A stretch of 64,000 bases of DNA from Prochlorococcus sp. AG-363-P06 (GTDB lineage Bacteria > Cyanobacteriota > Cyanobacteriia > PCC-6307 > Cyanobiaceae): contig QCGD01000004.1 in assembly GCA_003280025.1 (NCBI GenBank), positions 62,001 to 126,000 on the forward strand, given 5' to 3'. Numbering within the stretch: the first letter of the stretch is position 1; every line of letters starts with the position of its first letter. The notes below the pieces were generated by a model. It saw only the letters and a list, made by a program, of their open reading frames with translations. It had not been told where the DNA came from and made no database searches. Positions 37,412 through 47,231 of this stretch are shown one piece after another. A program made the position numbers and the translations under genes.

Positions 37412-39868
37412 TCAATTCAAGAAATCATGAATGAATTTATTATCAGAATTATCAATTAGTATATTTCTTAAAACTGTGTTTTCTTTTAAATCTGGATCAT
37501 TGCTAACAACCTTAATAGCCTCTTCACGAGCCTTTTCAATTAGTAATTTATTGTTTGGTAAATTTTGCAGTACAAAATCAGGCAATCCAGATTGTCTATA
37601 TCCTAAAATCTGCCCTGGGCCTCTAATCTCCAAGTCTTTTTCTGCAATATAAAAACCATCATTAGATTTTTGCAAAACACATAGTCGCTTATTTTCTAAT
37701 CCATTCTTATCGGAGGTTACTAGATAACAAAAAGACTTAGTTGATCCCCTACCAACTCTCCCCCTTAATTGATGTAGCTGGGACAATCCAAATCTTTCCG
37801 AATTATAAATAATCATAATTGTGGCATTAGGCACATCAATTCCAACCTCTATTACAGTAGTTGAAACCAATATATTTATTTCATTTTTTAAAAAAGAATT
37901 AATTACTTCGTTCTTTTCTTGTGAATTTAATTTGCCATGTAATAAACCAACTTTTTTCGTAAAAAAGACCTCTTCTGATAAATATTTAAATGTTTTCTTT
38001 GCAGAACTTAAATTCAATTTTTCTGAATCTTCTATAAGTGGCAAAATCACATAAGCTTGCCTTCCATTTGTGATCTCATCATCAACAATCTTGAACAAGT
38101 TTGTTAAATCATCCTCTGAAATAATTTTTGTCGTTATAGGAACTCTTCCAGGAGGAAGTTCTGTAATTTGGCTAACATCCAAATCACCATAAATAGAAAG
38201 CGCAAGAGTTCTTGGAATTGGTGTTGCTGTCATTGATAACAAATTAGTATTATCCCCTTTATTAAGTAATCTATTTCTTTGAGTAACTCCAAACCTATGT
38301 TGTTCATCAATTACTACCATCCCTAATGAATTAAAAATAACTTTATCTTCAAATAATGCATGAGTACCTACAAGGATATCAACTAGTCCATTTTTCAAAT
38401 TCGAGAGAATTTCTTTTCTCTTTTTTTGAGTAGTATTTCCAGTAAGAAGTTCAACAGAGACTAAAAGTGGATTTAAATATTTTAATAAATTTTTATAATG
38501 TTGTTCAGCTAGTACTTCCGTAGGAACCATAAAAGCACCTTGGAAATTTTTCTCAATAACAATTAAAAGAGATGCTATTGCAATGATAGTTTTACCGCTT
38601 CCCACATCTCCCTGAAGCAATCTCGACATTGGTAAGGGATTAGATAAATCTTTCTTAATTTCTTTTAAAACTTTGACTTGAGAATTTGTTAATTCAAAAG
38701 GAAAAGTATTTAAAAATTCCTTTAGTAAAGATTTTTTTTGGGGAAATTGTTTGGGAACTATATTTTTATTCGTCTTTCTTTTTCTAAGTAGGAACTTTAT
38801 TTGCAGTAGGTATAACTCATCAAAAACCAAACGTTTTTTTGACTCAATAAGTGCCTGTTGATTTGGTGGTAAATGAATATTAATCAAAGACTCTCCTTTA
38901 GGTAATAAAGATAATGAATCAAGTTGCTTTTGGTTTAAAATATCTGGATACTGCTTTGAATAAATTAGTACCTTTTTCATGAGCTTGATAAAACTCATAT
39001 TTGATAATGCTTCAGCTAATGAATACAAGGGTAATATTCTTCCTGAGAAATTAAAATTATCATTATTATCCTTAAGAATTTCAATCTGAGGATCTACAAA
39101 ACTTTTGCCATACTCTGTCAATTTAACCTTACCTGATATTGCTAATTTAGTTCCAGGAGTATACAAAGATTTTTGAGAAGAAAAGAATGAATAAGATCTA
39201 AATCTCCGTCCTAAAAAAAATTTTGTAACTTTGATGGAAGAAGTTTCATCAGAAACTACAAAATTCATTATTGATAAATTACTATTCTTTTTGCTCTTAT
39301 AAATATAAAATCTTTTAATATTAGCTATGCATGTATATAAATTATCTGGTTTTAAACTTATTATCTTAACTCTATTCGTATAGTCTAAATATGTTCGTGG
39401 AAAATAATTAATTAAATCTTTTATATTAAAAACACCTAATTCATTAAGTTTATTTTTATAAACTTTGCCAACATTTTTTATTAATGAAATATCTGAATCA
39501 AGAGACAAACTTGAATGATTTACATTAGAAAAACATTCCTTGGAAATTTTGCTAAATTTTATTATATCTATTTTTTTTACAAGTTTATATAACGTTTTTC
39601 TAGTATCAATTATTAACCTTTTTCTTTGATTAAAATCTAATTTATTATATTGATAGTATTTTTCAGAAAAATCTTTGAATAATTTTATATATTCATCTGT
39701 AAGATTTAGCTTATCTAGTTTAGTCAATGATTCATATAAATAATCATTAAAATGCCTTTGCTTTCCTAAAATATTAGTAAAATTACTTTCCGTTTCTATT
39801 GTTAGAGACTTTTGAAGAGGTCTTATCCAGTCCTTTACTAATTTAATATATTCTTCACTATAGGTCAC
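37412..39868 (-). CDS. recG: ATP-dependent DNA helicase RecG
   Basis: RecG remodels branched DNA and stalled forks. A long N-terminal extension (about 115 residues) and wedge/OB domain (TRVKIISLKPDNLYTCIANI) precede the helicase core with RLLQGDVGSGKTIIA, the DEQH box in VVIDEQHRFGVTQRN, MTATPIPRTLALS, and QLRGRVGRG. The length of 818 residues is close to the cyanobacterial norm. It starts with GTG, 21 bases after the stop of the unknown gene upstream. Confidence 0.96.
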   Translation of the reverse strand: MTYSEEYIKLVKDWIRPLQKSLTIETESNFTNILGKQRHFNDYLYESLTKLDKLNLTDEYIKLFKDFSEKYYQYNKLDFNQRKRLIIDTRKTLYKLVKKIDIIKFSKISKECFSNVNHSSLSLDSDISLIKNVGKVYKNKLNELGVFNIKDLINYFPRTYLDYTNRVKIISLKPDNLYTCIANIKRFYIYKSKKNSNLSIMNFVVSDETSSIKVTKFFLGRRFRSYSFFSSQKSLYTPGTKLAISGKVKLTEYGKSFVDPQIEILKDNNDNFNFSGRILPLYSLAEALSNMSFIKLMKKVLIYSKQYPDILNQKQLDSLSLLPKGESLINIHLPPNQQALIESKKRLVFDELYLLQIKFLLRKRKTNKNIVPKQFPQKKSLLKEFLNTFPFELTNSQVKVLKEIKKDLSNPLPMSRLLQGDVGSGKTIIAIASLLIVIEKNFQGAFMVPTEVLAEQHYKNLLKYLNPLLVSVELLTGNTTQKKRKEILSNLKNGLVDILVGTHALFEDKVIFNSLGMVVIDEQHRFGVTQRNRLLNKGDNTNLLSMTATPIPRTLALSIYGDLDVSQITELPPGRVPITTKIISEDDLTNLFKIVDDEITNGRQAYVILPLIEDSEKLNLSSAKKTFKYLSEEVFFTKKVGLLHGKLNSQEKNEVINSFLKNEINILVSTTVIEVGIDVPNATIMIIYNSERFGLSQLHQLRGRVGRGSTKSFCYLVTSDKNGLENKRLCVLQKSNDGFYIAEKDLEIRGPGQILGYRQSGLPDFVLQNLPNNKLLIEKAREEAIKVVSNDPDLKENTVLRNILIDNSDNKFIHDFLN

Positions 39869-39888
39869 ATTAGAAAAATAAAAAATAT

Positions 39889-40968
39889 TTATATAAATAT
39901 TTTATTTAAGTTTTTTTCTTTTTGTCTCCAGTATTTTTCCTTTTTAATCAAAATTTTAAATTTATTTTTTAATTCATTTATTTTATTCCTATGTATTGAA
40001 AGCTTTAAATTATTAAATTCCAATTCAACAGTACTAATATTCATCATATAAATACTTGGTAATTTCAAACCATCATTGAATAATTGATTTATGTTAAGGT
40101 CAAACTCTATTATAAAAGGACTTGGATGCTTTATTATAAATTTTTTGTTGAATAGAAACTTAAACGTATTTTCTGAAATTATTTTTTTAATTAGTTTTGA
40201 TTCAAATAATTCTACATTAATTTGGTAAGAAAGATTCAGTAATAAATTAGCTAGTGAATTATCTATTAAATCAAAGCAATTAAGTTTTTGATTCGAAGGA
40301 GATATCACTTGAAAGGGTTTATTTAAATTTTGAGAATCTTTAAATTTATTATCACTAGCCTCTTGGGATATTTCTAGCAAAGAGTTTATGATATATTCTT
40401 CTGAATCTATTTTTTTATTTGAATTTAGATTTTGGAAATCATTTAAATCTTGACTGCAATCTAAATCTATAGATGAAAACTTTTCATTATTTATTGATCG
40501 ATAATATTCATTACTATTAGAAATATCTTGATTGATAGAAAAATGAAGAGATTCCTCAGCAATTAAAGAATCTTGGGAATTCAGTTGGACTGACTGATGG
40601 CTTTTTAATTCAACGACTTCTTTAAAACTATTAAAATCTATCTCTAGATTTTCTGTATTAATAGAATCGTTAATTTTTAATTGTTCAATAGTTATTAAAG
40701 GGAGTTTTGAATTGATTAAATAACTGATTTTATTTTCTAAATGGTTGCTTAATTCTTTTGTATTAATTGTCTTATCATTTCTTGAAAAGTCTGAAATAAA
40801 TCTATCAATAGTTTTTTCAACTGAAGTAAAAATTAATTCCCTAACCAGTTTAAGGTAAGATTCATATTCCTTATAAATATTATTTATTAATTTATTTTTA
40901 TTTACTTCTGCACGACTTAGCTGAGAGTTTATTTCTTCTAGTTCTAAATCATTAATCAATTTTTTCAA
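39889..40968 (-). CDS. Unknown protein between tsf and recG
   Basis: This 359-residue protein has no recognised domain. The N-terminal third is helical and charged, with coiled-coil character (residues 1-75). The middle (about 100-230) is low-complexity, rich in Ser, Asn and Glu and probably disordered. The C-terminus (about 250-359) is ordered, with strands NTFKFLFNKKFIIKHPSPFI and a basic helix ending KEKYWRQKEKNLNKIFI. It starts with TTG, four bases after the tsf stop, so it is likely in the rpsB-tsf transcript. Confidence 0.75.
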   Translation of the reverse strand: MKKLINDLELEEINSQLSRAEVNKNKLINNIYKEYESYLKLVRELIFTSVEKTIDRFISDFSRNDKTINTKELSNHLENKISYLINSKLPLITIEQLKINDSINTENLEIDFNSFKEVVELKSHQSVQLNSQDSLIAEESLHFSINQDISNSNEYYRSINNEKFSSIDLDCSQDLNDFQNLNSNKKIDSEEYIINSLLEISQEASDNKFKDSQNLNKPFQVISPSNQKLNCFDLIDNSLANLLLNLSYQINVELFESKLIKKIISENTFKFLFNKKFIIKHPSPFIIEFDLNINQLFNDGLKLPSIYMMNISTVELEFNNLKLSIHRNKINELKNKFKILIKKEKYWRQKEKNLNKIFI

Positions 40969-40972
40969 GTTT

Positions 40973-41629
40973 TTATTTTGATTGTAATGATGCTACTTCA
41001 TCAGCAAAGTCCATTTCATTTTTTTCAATACCTTCTCCTAAAGTATATCTAGTAAAACGTCTTACTTTAATATTTTCTCCAATTTTTGCTGCTGCTTGCT
41101 TCACAAGATCCTCTACAGTTAGAGAACTGTCTTTGATATATGGTTGAGATAACAATACTAACTCGTTAAGTCTTTTAGCTATTCTTCCTTCTACTATTTT
41201 TTCTTTTATTTGTTCTGGTTTTCCAGATAAATCGTCTCTACCCATTTCAATCTGTTTTTCTTTGTCGACTACATCTGAAGGGATCTCGTCAATTGATACG
41301 TACTCAACATTAGGACAAGCAGCTACTTGCATAGAAACATCCTTTAAGAGAGATTGAAAAATATCTCCTCTGGCTACGAAATCAGTTTCACAATTTAATT
41401 CTAAAAGTACTCCCACCCTGGATCCAGTATGAATATAGCTACCTATAGAGCCCTCAGTTGCAATTCGTCCTGATTTTTTTTCGGCACTAGCTATACCTTT
41501 TTTTCTTAGCCATTCTAAAGCCTTCTCAACATTCCCATCTGTTTCATTGAGAGCTTTTTTGCAATCCATCATTCCTGCACCAGTCTGATCTCTAAGATCT
41601 TTAACGAGTTTTGCTGTAATGTTTCCCAT
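40973..41629 (-). CDS. tsf: Elongation factor Ts
   Basis: EF-Ts exchanges nucleotide on EF-Tu. The UBA-like N-terminus [40 protein letters not shown] and [22 protein letters not shown] are diagnostic. The length of 218 residues is the short single-core form common in cyanobacteria. It lies 43 bases downstream of rpsB, the classic order. Confidence 0.97.
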   Translation of the reverse strand: MGNITAKLVKDLRDQTGAGMMDCKKALNETDGNVEKALEWLRKKGIASAEKKSGRIATEGSIGSYIHTGSRVGVLLELNCETDFVARGDIFQSLLKDVSMQVAACPNVEYVSIDEIPSDVVDKEKQIEMGRDDLSGKPEQIKEKIVEGRIAKRLNELVLLSQPYIKDSSLTVEDLVKQAAAKIGENIKVRRFTRYTLGEGIEKNEMDFADEVASLQSK

Positions 41630-41672
41630 TTAGTTAATAAATAATAGTAATTTGTAAAATTTAAGTCTGAAA

Positions 41673-42377
41673 TTAATTCTTTCTATCATTATTAGAACCT
41701 TTTCTTCCCTCATTTATTGCATCTGCTAATCGTCCTAATATAAGTTGAACAGATCTAACTGCATCATCATTACAAGGAATAGGAACTTCACACAGATCGG
41801 GATCACAATTAGTATCCAACATTGATACTAATGAAATATCTAATTTCCTAGCTTCAAGAACCGCATTGGATTCTCTTCTTTGATCTACTAAAACTACAAC
41901 GTCTGGCAATCTTCTCATATCCTTCAGTCCGCCTAAATACTTTTGTAAACGCTCCAGCTCTCTTCTTAAGACAGCTGCCTCCTTCTTAGGTCTCATTGCG
42001 ATAGAACCACTACTTTCCATTCTTTCTAGATCTTTCAATCTTTCAATCCTTGCTTTCATAGTTGTCCAATTTGTAAGCATTCCCCCAAGCCACCTTTGAT
42101 TAACATATGCAGCTCCGCACCTAGTGGCTTCTTGAGCAACAACATCTGAAGCTTGCTTTTTGGTTCCTACAAATAGAAATCTTTTTCCACTTTTAGCGGC
42201 GTTTCTTGTCCATTTATATGCATTATTCATACATAATGCAGTTTTAACTAGATCAATAATATGAACCCCATTTCTCGCACAGTATATATACTTAGACATT
42301 TTGGGGTTCCAACGTCTAGTTTGGTGCCCAAAGTGAGCACCTGCTTCCATCATTTCAGATAGTGATACAACAGCCAT
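41673..42377 (-). CDS. rpsB: 30S ribosomal protein S2
   Basis: Ribosomal protein uS2. Signatures are [40 protein letters not shown] and the DIPCNDDA-like [14 protein letters not shown] segment. The length is 234 residues. A structured leader with interleaved complementary segments lies immediately upstream. Confidence 0.97.
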   Translation of the reverse strand: MAVVSLSEMMEAGAHFGHQTRRWNPKMSKYIYCARNGVHIIDLVKTALCMNNAYKWTRNAAKSGKRFLFVGTKKQASDVVAQEATRCGAAYVNQRWLGGMLTNWTTMKARIERLKDLERMESSGSIAMRPKKEAAVLRRELERLQKYLGGLKDMRRLPDVVVLVDQRRESNAVLEARKLDISLVSMLDTNCDPDLCEVPIPCNDDAVRSVQLILGRLADAINEGRKGSNNDRKN

Positions 42378-42470
42378 AATTTAGTGGTTTCGGGTTAGCC
42401 TCCACCTGACGGGAAATTTATAAATTTAAATCACCCGAAACAGTCAGATGTGTGGTTTTAATTTTTTATA
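42378..42470 (-). promoter_or_regulatory. rpsB 5' leader with pseudoknot-forming potential
   Basis: In the sense (minus) direction the order is CTGAC (42443-42447), GTTTCGGGT (42433-42441), then GTCAG (42406-42410) and ACCCGAAAC (42387-42395). CTGAC pairs with GTCAG and GTTTCGGGT pairs with ACCCGAAAC. The pairs interleave, which is the topology of a pseudoknot. The first pairing also extends through CCAC/GTGG across a bulge and would cover a GGTGGAGG Shine-Dalgarno-like segment. In other bacteria S2 represses its own operon through a leader, so this is a plausible autoregulatory site. Confidence 0.75.
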
Positions 42471-42503
42471 TTATATCAATGAATAGGTATTTCTAAAAGT
42501 TTT

Positions 42504-43415
42504 TCATTTTAATTTGTTTAGGTGTTTAATGTAAATCAAATTTAGAGGTATCCTTAAGATCTCAAGTGCTAACTTATCTCTTTTTGAATTAACTAGAAAT
42601 CTTAATAATGGTAATAATCTCTGAATGCTTATAAGACCTCCTAAACAAAGCAGTTGCCAAAGCAAATTATTAAGAGGAGTTAGTTGAATCATAAATCTAA
42701 CCCTTAAATTAGGATGTTTCTTAAAGAAAACCATTGCCATCCTTGCCCGCTCCTTTTCTTGGGCTATTAATGATTCAATCTGCTCGCAATTAAAAGGTGG
42801 ATGCCAATGAAAACCTACAGCCTTTGGGCATTTAATTAATTTTGTACCAACTTTTTTTAATCGTTCTCCTAATTCTAAATCCTCCCAACCATAAAGTTCA
42901 AAAGAGGTGTCAAACAAACCAACACTTAAAATTAATTCTTTTGATATAGCAACATTTCCAGTCGCAAAGTAAGCAAATGAAGTGTCCAATAATTTAAATT
43001 TTTCACTCTGCGGCTTATCAAAATTAGAAGTATTAATAACTGAACCATAAGTAAAACACTTTTTGTTATTTTTGCTCCAATAGATTTGTAATTTATCAAT
43101 ATGTCTAATTATAAAATCATCTAAAACGATAAGATCACTATCAATAAATATAATAATTTCATATTTTGACTTAATTACTCCAAGATTTCTGCCTAATGCA
43201 GGTCCCCCGTGTTCTTGTTCATATAATACGACGTGAGGAAGATTGTCCTTATTATTTTTTATCCACGAGCTTGTTCCATCAGTTGAACCATCATCTACTA
43301 CAACAACTTCATACTTACCAACATTTTTATTTAATTTCTGTTTTTCTAGTGCTTTAAGACATTTCTCCAATATAGGTTTTCTATTGTAGGTTGGAATAAC
43401 AATACTGACATTCAT
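42504..43415 (-). CDS. Glycosyltransferase family 2
   Basis: This GT-A fold glycosyltransferase of 303 residues has VSIVIPTYNRKPILEKCLKAL at the N-terminus, VVVVDDGSTDGTSSW, a DxD-like IIFIDSDLIVLDD, and the acceptor-side FELYGWEDLELGERL element. The C-terminal 80 residues (helical, hydrophobic patches) may contact the membrane. The sugar is not predictable. It is separated from rpsB by about 126 bases that include the rpsB leader. Confidence 0.9.
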   Translation of the reverse strand: MNVSIVIPTYNRKPILEKCLKALEKQKLNKNVGKYEVVVVDDGSTDGTSSWIKNNKDNLPHVVLYEQEHGGPALGRNLGVIKSKYEIIIFIDSDLIVLDDFIIRHIDKLQIYWSKNNKKCFTYGSVINTSNFDKPQSEKFKLLDTSFAYFATGNVAISKELILSVGLFDTSFELYGWEDLELGERLKKVGTKLIKCPKAVGFHWHPPFNCEQIESLIAQEKERARMAMVFFKKHPNLRVRFMIQLTPLNNLLWQLLCLGGLISIQRLLPLLRFLVNSKRDKLALEILRIPLNLIYIKHLNKLK

Positions 43416-43474
43416 AATATTTTCTTATTTGAGCAGTAAAAAAATGCATGGATAAAATAAATCAAACTTATAAG

Positions 43475-43627
43475 CTAATCTGCTGCTCCACCATTACTTG
43501 CCGTACCTGTTACATTCCCACCACCATCTGGTCTACCGTCAGTTCTCAGTTTTCTTTTTTTAAACTTTCTAGCATATGCACGATTTCTTTCTTGCTTTTC
43601 TTTTTTTAGATTCCTTCTCTTAGACAT
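43475..43627 (-). CDS. Tiny basic protein, unknown
   Basis: A 50-residue ORF starts at ATG 43627 and stops at TAG 43475. It is very basic in its first 30 residues (MSKRRNLKKEKQERNRAYAR and on through KFKKRKLRTDGR) and ends in a Gly/Asn-rich neutral tail. The composition suggests RNA or ribosome binding. It fills the space between devA and the glycosyltransferase gene and is too short for ordinary gene calling. Coding is inferred from the biased composition. Confidence 0.6.
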   Translation of the reverse strand: MSKRRNLKKEKQERNRAYARKFKKRKLRTDGRPDGGGNVTGTASNGGAAD

Positions 43628-43646
43628 AAAAAAATATAACTTTTAA

Positions 43647-44366
43647 CTATACTAGCTCACTATGAGCACTAAATATTTTCCCATCTTCCATATTTAATAT
43701 CCTGTCCGCCATATCAGTAATTCTTGGATCATGCGTAACCATCAAAACCGAACAGTTTTGTTCTTTTGCTAATTTTCTTAAAAGAGTAACTATTTCTCTT
43801 CCGGTAACGCTATCTAATGCAGAAGTAGGTTCATCAGCAAGTAATAATTTTGGATTTGCAGATAATGCTCTTGCTATTGCAACCCTCTGTTTCTGACCGC
43901 CAGATAAATCACTAGGTAATTTCTTATAATGTTCTTCTAAACCAACTGCATATAACCATTTTCTAGCAATTTCTCTTCTTTGTAAATAAGTTAACCCTTT
44001 TATTAAATCTGCTCCCATTTGAACATTTTGTTCGGCTGTTAAACATCTCAGTAAATTATGTCCCTGAAAAATCATCCCAATACTTCTTCTAAGTTTCTGC
44101 CTTGTTTTTCTTGATGCTCCATTTAATTGATTATTTAAAACCTTTAAATCTCCACTTTGGCATGTTCTTAATGCACCAATAAGAGTTAAAAGAGTTGTTT
44201 TACCACAACCTGAGGGTCCTTTTAAAAGAACTAGTTCGCTTTTCAGAATATTTAAATTTACATTATTAAGAACTTGTTTTTTAGTTTCATTTATCCCATA
44301 AAAATGACTCAAATTATTGATTGAAACAGTCTTTGAGTAATTAAATTTATTACTAACTTTATTCAT
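43647..44366 (-). CDS. devA: DevA-like ABC transporter ATPase
   Basis: This ATP-binding subunit of a MacB/LolD-like exporter has Walker A KGPSGCGKTTLLTLIGAL, signature LSGGQKQRVAIARAL and Walker B LLLADEPTSALDS. The length is 239 residues. It follows devC on the same strand, giving a pcyA-devB-devC-devA order. Family members in heterocyst formers export envelope glycolipids, while here the cargo is unknown. Confidence 0.93.
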   Translation of the reverse strand: MNKVSNKFNYSKTVSINNLSHFYGINETKKQVLNNVNLNILKSELVLLKGPSGCGKTTLLTLIGALRTCQSGDLKVLNNQLNGASRKTRQKLRRSIGMIFQGHNLLRCLTAEQNVQMGADLIKGLTYLQRREIARKWLYAVGLEEHYKKLPSDLSGGQKQRVAIARALSANPKLLLADEPTSALDSVTGREIVTLLRKLAKEQNCSVLMVTHDPRITDMADRILNMEDGKIFSAHSELV

Positions 44367-44395
44367 AGTTTTAAAAATATCTAATTATCAAAATA

Positions 44396-45568
44396 TTAAA
44401 AAATCTCTGCAGGATCTGCATCAACTAATTTACGCATAGCAATCCCAGCAGATCCCATGCACATAATTAAAACTAATATAAAAATTAAAATAGTTTTATC
44501 AGCATCCATTATTATTGGAAGCCTAGTTGACTGTCTGATAATTGAATAAAGTACTTGTCCAGAAAAATAGGCAGGTAAATAACCAAACAATGCAAGTAAA
44601 AATCCTTCTCTAGCTACAACAAAGAAAAGAGAATTTAACTTATACCCCATTGCTAATAAAGTTGCATACTCAGGAAGATGATCTGTAACGTCACTATAGA
44701 GAATCTGATAAACAACAACACAACCAACTACGAAACCCATCAAAGCTCCCAAACTAAAAATAAAACCTATGGCTGTACTATTTTTCCAATAATTCTTTTC
44801 AAATTCTATAAACTGATTTTTTGTAAGAACACGTACATCATTTGGAAGAGAATTATTTAAGATTCTAGACAAAAATTCAGGATTAGAACCTTTTCTAAGC
44901 TTGACCAATCCAATTTCAATACTTCCTCTAGGATTCGCAGGAAAAAGCCTTAAGAATGTTTCTCGACTTGTTATTAAGTTACCATCTGCACCAAAAGAAG
45001 GTCCCAATTCAACAAGTCCTGAGACGACTACTCTTTTGCCTGCAACCTCAGTTTCAATTTTCTTACCAGAATAAAACCATTCTTCAATTGGTCCAAATTC
45101 AGGTCTAGAGAGTTTATCAAAAAGTACTCTTCCTGGATTATTCAATGAATAAGCTTTTCTTGAGAATCCATCATTTAAAAGAAGAGAATCAGAAGGATTG
45201 AATCCTAAAGCAAGTATTGATCTAGTCCGAAGATTTTCTGGATTTTTCCAGAGTAGGTAATTTAAGTTAACAGGAGCAGTCTTTTCTACTTCATCTAAAG
45301 CAAGAGTTTGAATCAGTCTTCTTTTAGGGAATCCACTCATACTGATAGAACTCTTCGATCTAGGACTTATTAATATAAGGTCAGCGTCTAAAAGTTTATG
45401 AATAGTCACACTAGTATCAAATAATCCATCTCGAAAACCTAATTGCATAAACATTAGAATTCCAGCAAAACTTATTCCTGCAATCGCTACTAATAGTCTT
45501 AGTGGTTGTCTAGTTAGCAACAACCAAGCTAATGGGATTTTTCTATATTTAAAAAAAGAAAAATTCAT
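44396..45568 (-). CDS. devC: DevC-like ABC transporter permease
   Basis: This FtsX/MacB-type permease has 390 residues. One N-terminal membrane segment (LLVAIAGISFAGILMFMQ) precedes a large periplasmic domain (about residues 45-265), then three C-terminal segments (IGFIFSLGALMGFVVGCVVV and following). It ends in the typical VDADPAEIF. Its start codon overlaps the devB stop by one base. Confidence 0.93.
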   Translation of the reverse strand: MNFSFFKYRKIPLAWLLLTRQPLRLLVAIAGISFAGILMFMQLGFRDGLFDTSVTIHKLLDADLILISPRSKSSISMSGFPKRRLIQTLALDEVEKTAPVNLNYLLWKNPENLRTRSILALGFNPSDSLLLNDGFSRKAYSLNNPGRVLFDKLSRPEFGPIEEWFYSGKKIETEVAGKRVVVSGLVELGPSFGADGNLITSRETFLRLFPANPRGSIEIGLVKLRKGSNPEFLSRILNNSLPNDVRVLTKNQFIEFEKNYWKNSTAIGFIFSLGALMGFVVGCVVVYQILYSDVTDHLPEYATLLAMGYKLNSLFFVVAREGFLLALFGYLPAYFSGQVLYSIIRQSTRLPIIMDADKTILIFILVLIMCMGSAGIAMRKLVDADPAEIF

Positions 45569-46467
45569 TAAGGTAGAAATTTTGCAATTACCTTCATGCC
45601 GGCATAATTTTGAACCAACTTTATCGATTCCTTATTTAGTTCTACAAGCACCTCAATAATTCGAGAATCAGCATCACCAGTTGGATCAGTTGATAAAACC
45701 TTCCTTTGTTTAACCTGCGGACTAATTCTAATTACTTTACCCTTTAGTATTTTTTTGAAACCGCCATTTTCACTACTTAATTCAACATTTTGAGAAATGA
45801 AGACTCTTTCAATATCGGATTCATAAACTTCTATAAGAGCTTCCATATTCTGGCTAGATCCTATATCTAGGATTCCTTCATTTGTAGGCCTCTCACCAAC
45901 TCTTGTATTGATTGAAAGTATAAAACCATCGATAGGGCTTCTAAGTTTTGAATTAAAGAGATCTATCTCAATATTTTTTTTATCGCCTAAAATATTAATT
46001 TTTTGTTTTTTTAACTTCAATAATTCATCTTTCCTCTGAGATAAATCCACTAAAGAATAAGCATTCTTCTCTACAGCTAATTCGTATCTTTTTATTTGAT
46101 CTTCCTTTAATGCTATTTCAAGGTTAATAGTCTTAATCAAATTATCCATTTTTTCAAGATCTGCATATAATTTCTCACTATTGTCGAAAATTGCAAGAAT
46201 AGTTCCTTTTTTTACGAAATCTCCTTCAGATACTAAAAGTTCATTTATTCTTGGGGATGAACCAAACTGACTTATAGGTGGTGCCAATTTTCTAATCTCT
46301 CCAGCTGGTGAGAGTTGACCTAATGCTGCTACTGAATTAATGGGAGGGATGAAATCTTCAAATATTTCTTCCTTTGATTTATTATTTGAACAAGCAATAA
46401 TCCCAAGAGATAAAGGTGACAGTAATAATAAAAAAATAATTAGATTTTGAAACTTATTTCTATTCAT
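45568..46467 (-). CDS. devB: DevB-like membrane fusion protein (HlyD family)
   Basis: This is the periplasmic adaptor of the DevBCA exporter. A lipoprotein-like N-terminus has a lipobox near [11 protein letters not shown] biotinyl-lipoyl-like part ([19 protein letters not shown]), a coiled-coil hairpin (about 95-150) and a second lipoyl half ([18 protein letters not shown]) follow. I chose ATG 46467 over a TTG at 46476. The start lies eight bases inside the end of pcyA. Confidence 0.92.
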   Translation of the reverse strand: MNRNKFQNLIIFLLLLSPLSLGIIACSNNKSKEEIFEDFIPPINSVAALGQLSPAGEIRKLAPPISQFGSSPRINELLVSEGDFVKKGTILAIFDNSEKLYADLEKMDNLIKTINLEIALKEDQIKRYELAVEKNAYSLVDLSQRKDELLKLKKQKINILGDKKNIEIDLFNSKLRSPIDGFILSINTRVGERPTNEGILDIGSSQNMEALIEVYESDIERVFISQNVELSSENGGFKKILKGKVIRISPQVKQRKVLSTDPTGDADSRIIEVLVELNKESIKLVQNYAGMKVIAKFLP

Positions 46468-47191
46468 AAAAATCAAATAATACTTTTTTTATATACTCAT
46501 CAACCCATTCTTCATCGAAATACTTTAAAAGAACAATCCTTGTCTTATCATTTTTCATTTGTTGCACACAATAATTTTTTTGATAATCTATTCTTTCTTG
46601 AATAATTTTCTTATCTACATCAGGATTAGCTTTGCGACTTAAATCAATTAGAACTGAAAGATATATATCAACAATCTTGAAAAAAGAATTCTTTTCAGAT
46701 TCATTTTTTAAAGAAGCAAAAAATACATTCTTGGAGAAGATACCCCCCCAGCTTGGAATTTCCCTTAAAGAGGCAAAACCACTTTTATCAACTTTAGCTA
46801 GAATTTTTTCATACTTTTTCTCTTGATTTTTAGATACAGGAGATAGATCAACAATAGCGGCCGAGACTATCTCATTAATTTTTACTAAATCCATACCAAA
46901 AATTGGAATATCAAATTTCGGATCTGGGAAAAAAACACAATGTAAAATTTTTAGATTTCTTGAGAATTCGGCCACTTCAATATGCAACTTTCTAAACCCT
47001 GTTGCTTTATGAAATTCGTTTTCTATATATATTTCTCTGTCTTTCTCGTTAAGAATGATATTTGAAAGCTTTGGATCTATTTTTATACATTTAAGTTTTT
47101 CCAGCGTAGATCTATGCCCTCTAATATTTTGTAACAACTCCAAAATAAAAGAATCCGTTAATTTAGTTTTGCTTAAAGTATCAGACAACAA
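46460..47191 (-). CDS. pcyA: Phycocyanobilin:ferredoxin oxidoreductase
   Basis: PcyA reduces biliverdin IX-alpha to phycocyanobilin. The substrate-pocket residues of the Synechocystis enzyme are all kept with a -4 offset: His70 and Glu72 (LHIEVAEF), His84 (LHCVFFPDP), and Asp101 (FGMDLV). The length is 243 residues. The start is TTG, with no nearby ATG. Since HL Prochlorococcus lacks phycobilisomes, the bilin likely serves a residual phycobiliprotein or signalling role. Confidence 0.94.
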   Translation of the reverse strand: MLSDTLSKTKLTDSFILELLQNIRGHRSTLEKLKCIKIDPKLSNIILNEKDREIYIENEFHKATGFRKLHIEVAEFSRNLKILHCVFFPDPKFDIPIFGMDLVKINEIVSAAIVDLSPVSKNQEKKYEKILAKVDKSGFASLREIPSWGGIFSKNVFFASLKNESEKNSFFKIVDIYLSVLIDLSRKANPDVDKKIIQERIDYQKNYCVQQMKNDKTRIVLLKYFDEEWVDEYIKKVLFDFYE

Positions 47192-47231
47192 GGTAAAAAA
47201 GGACCAAAATAAAGGTTAAAGAGAGATTTTA

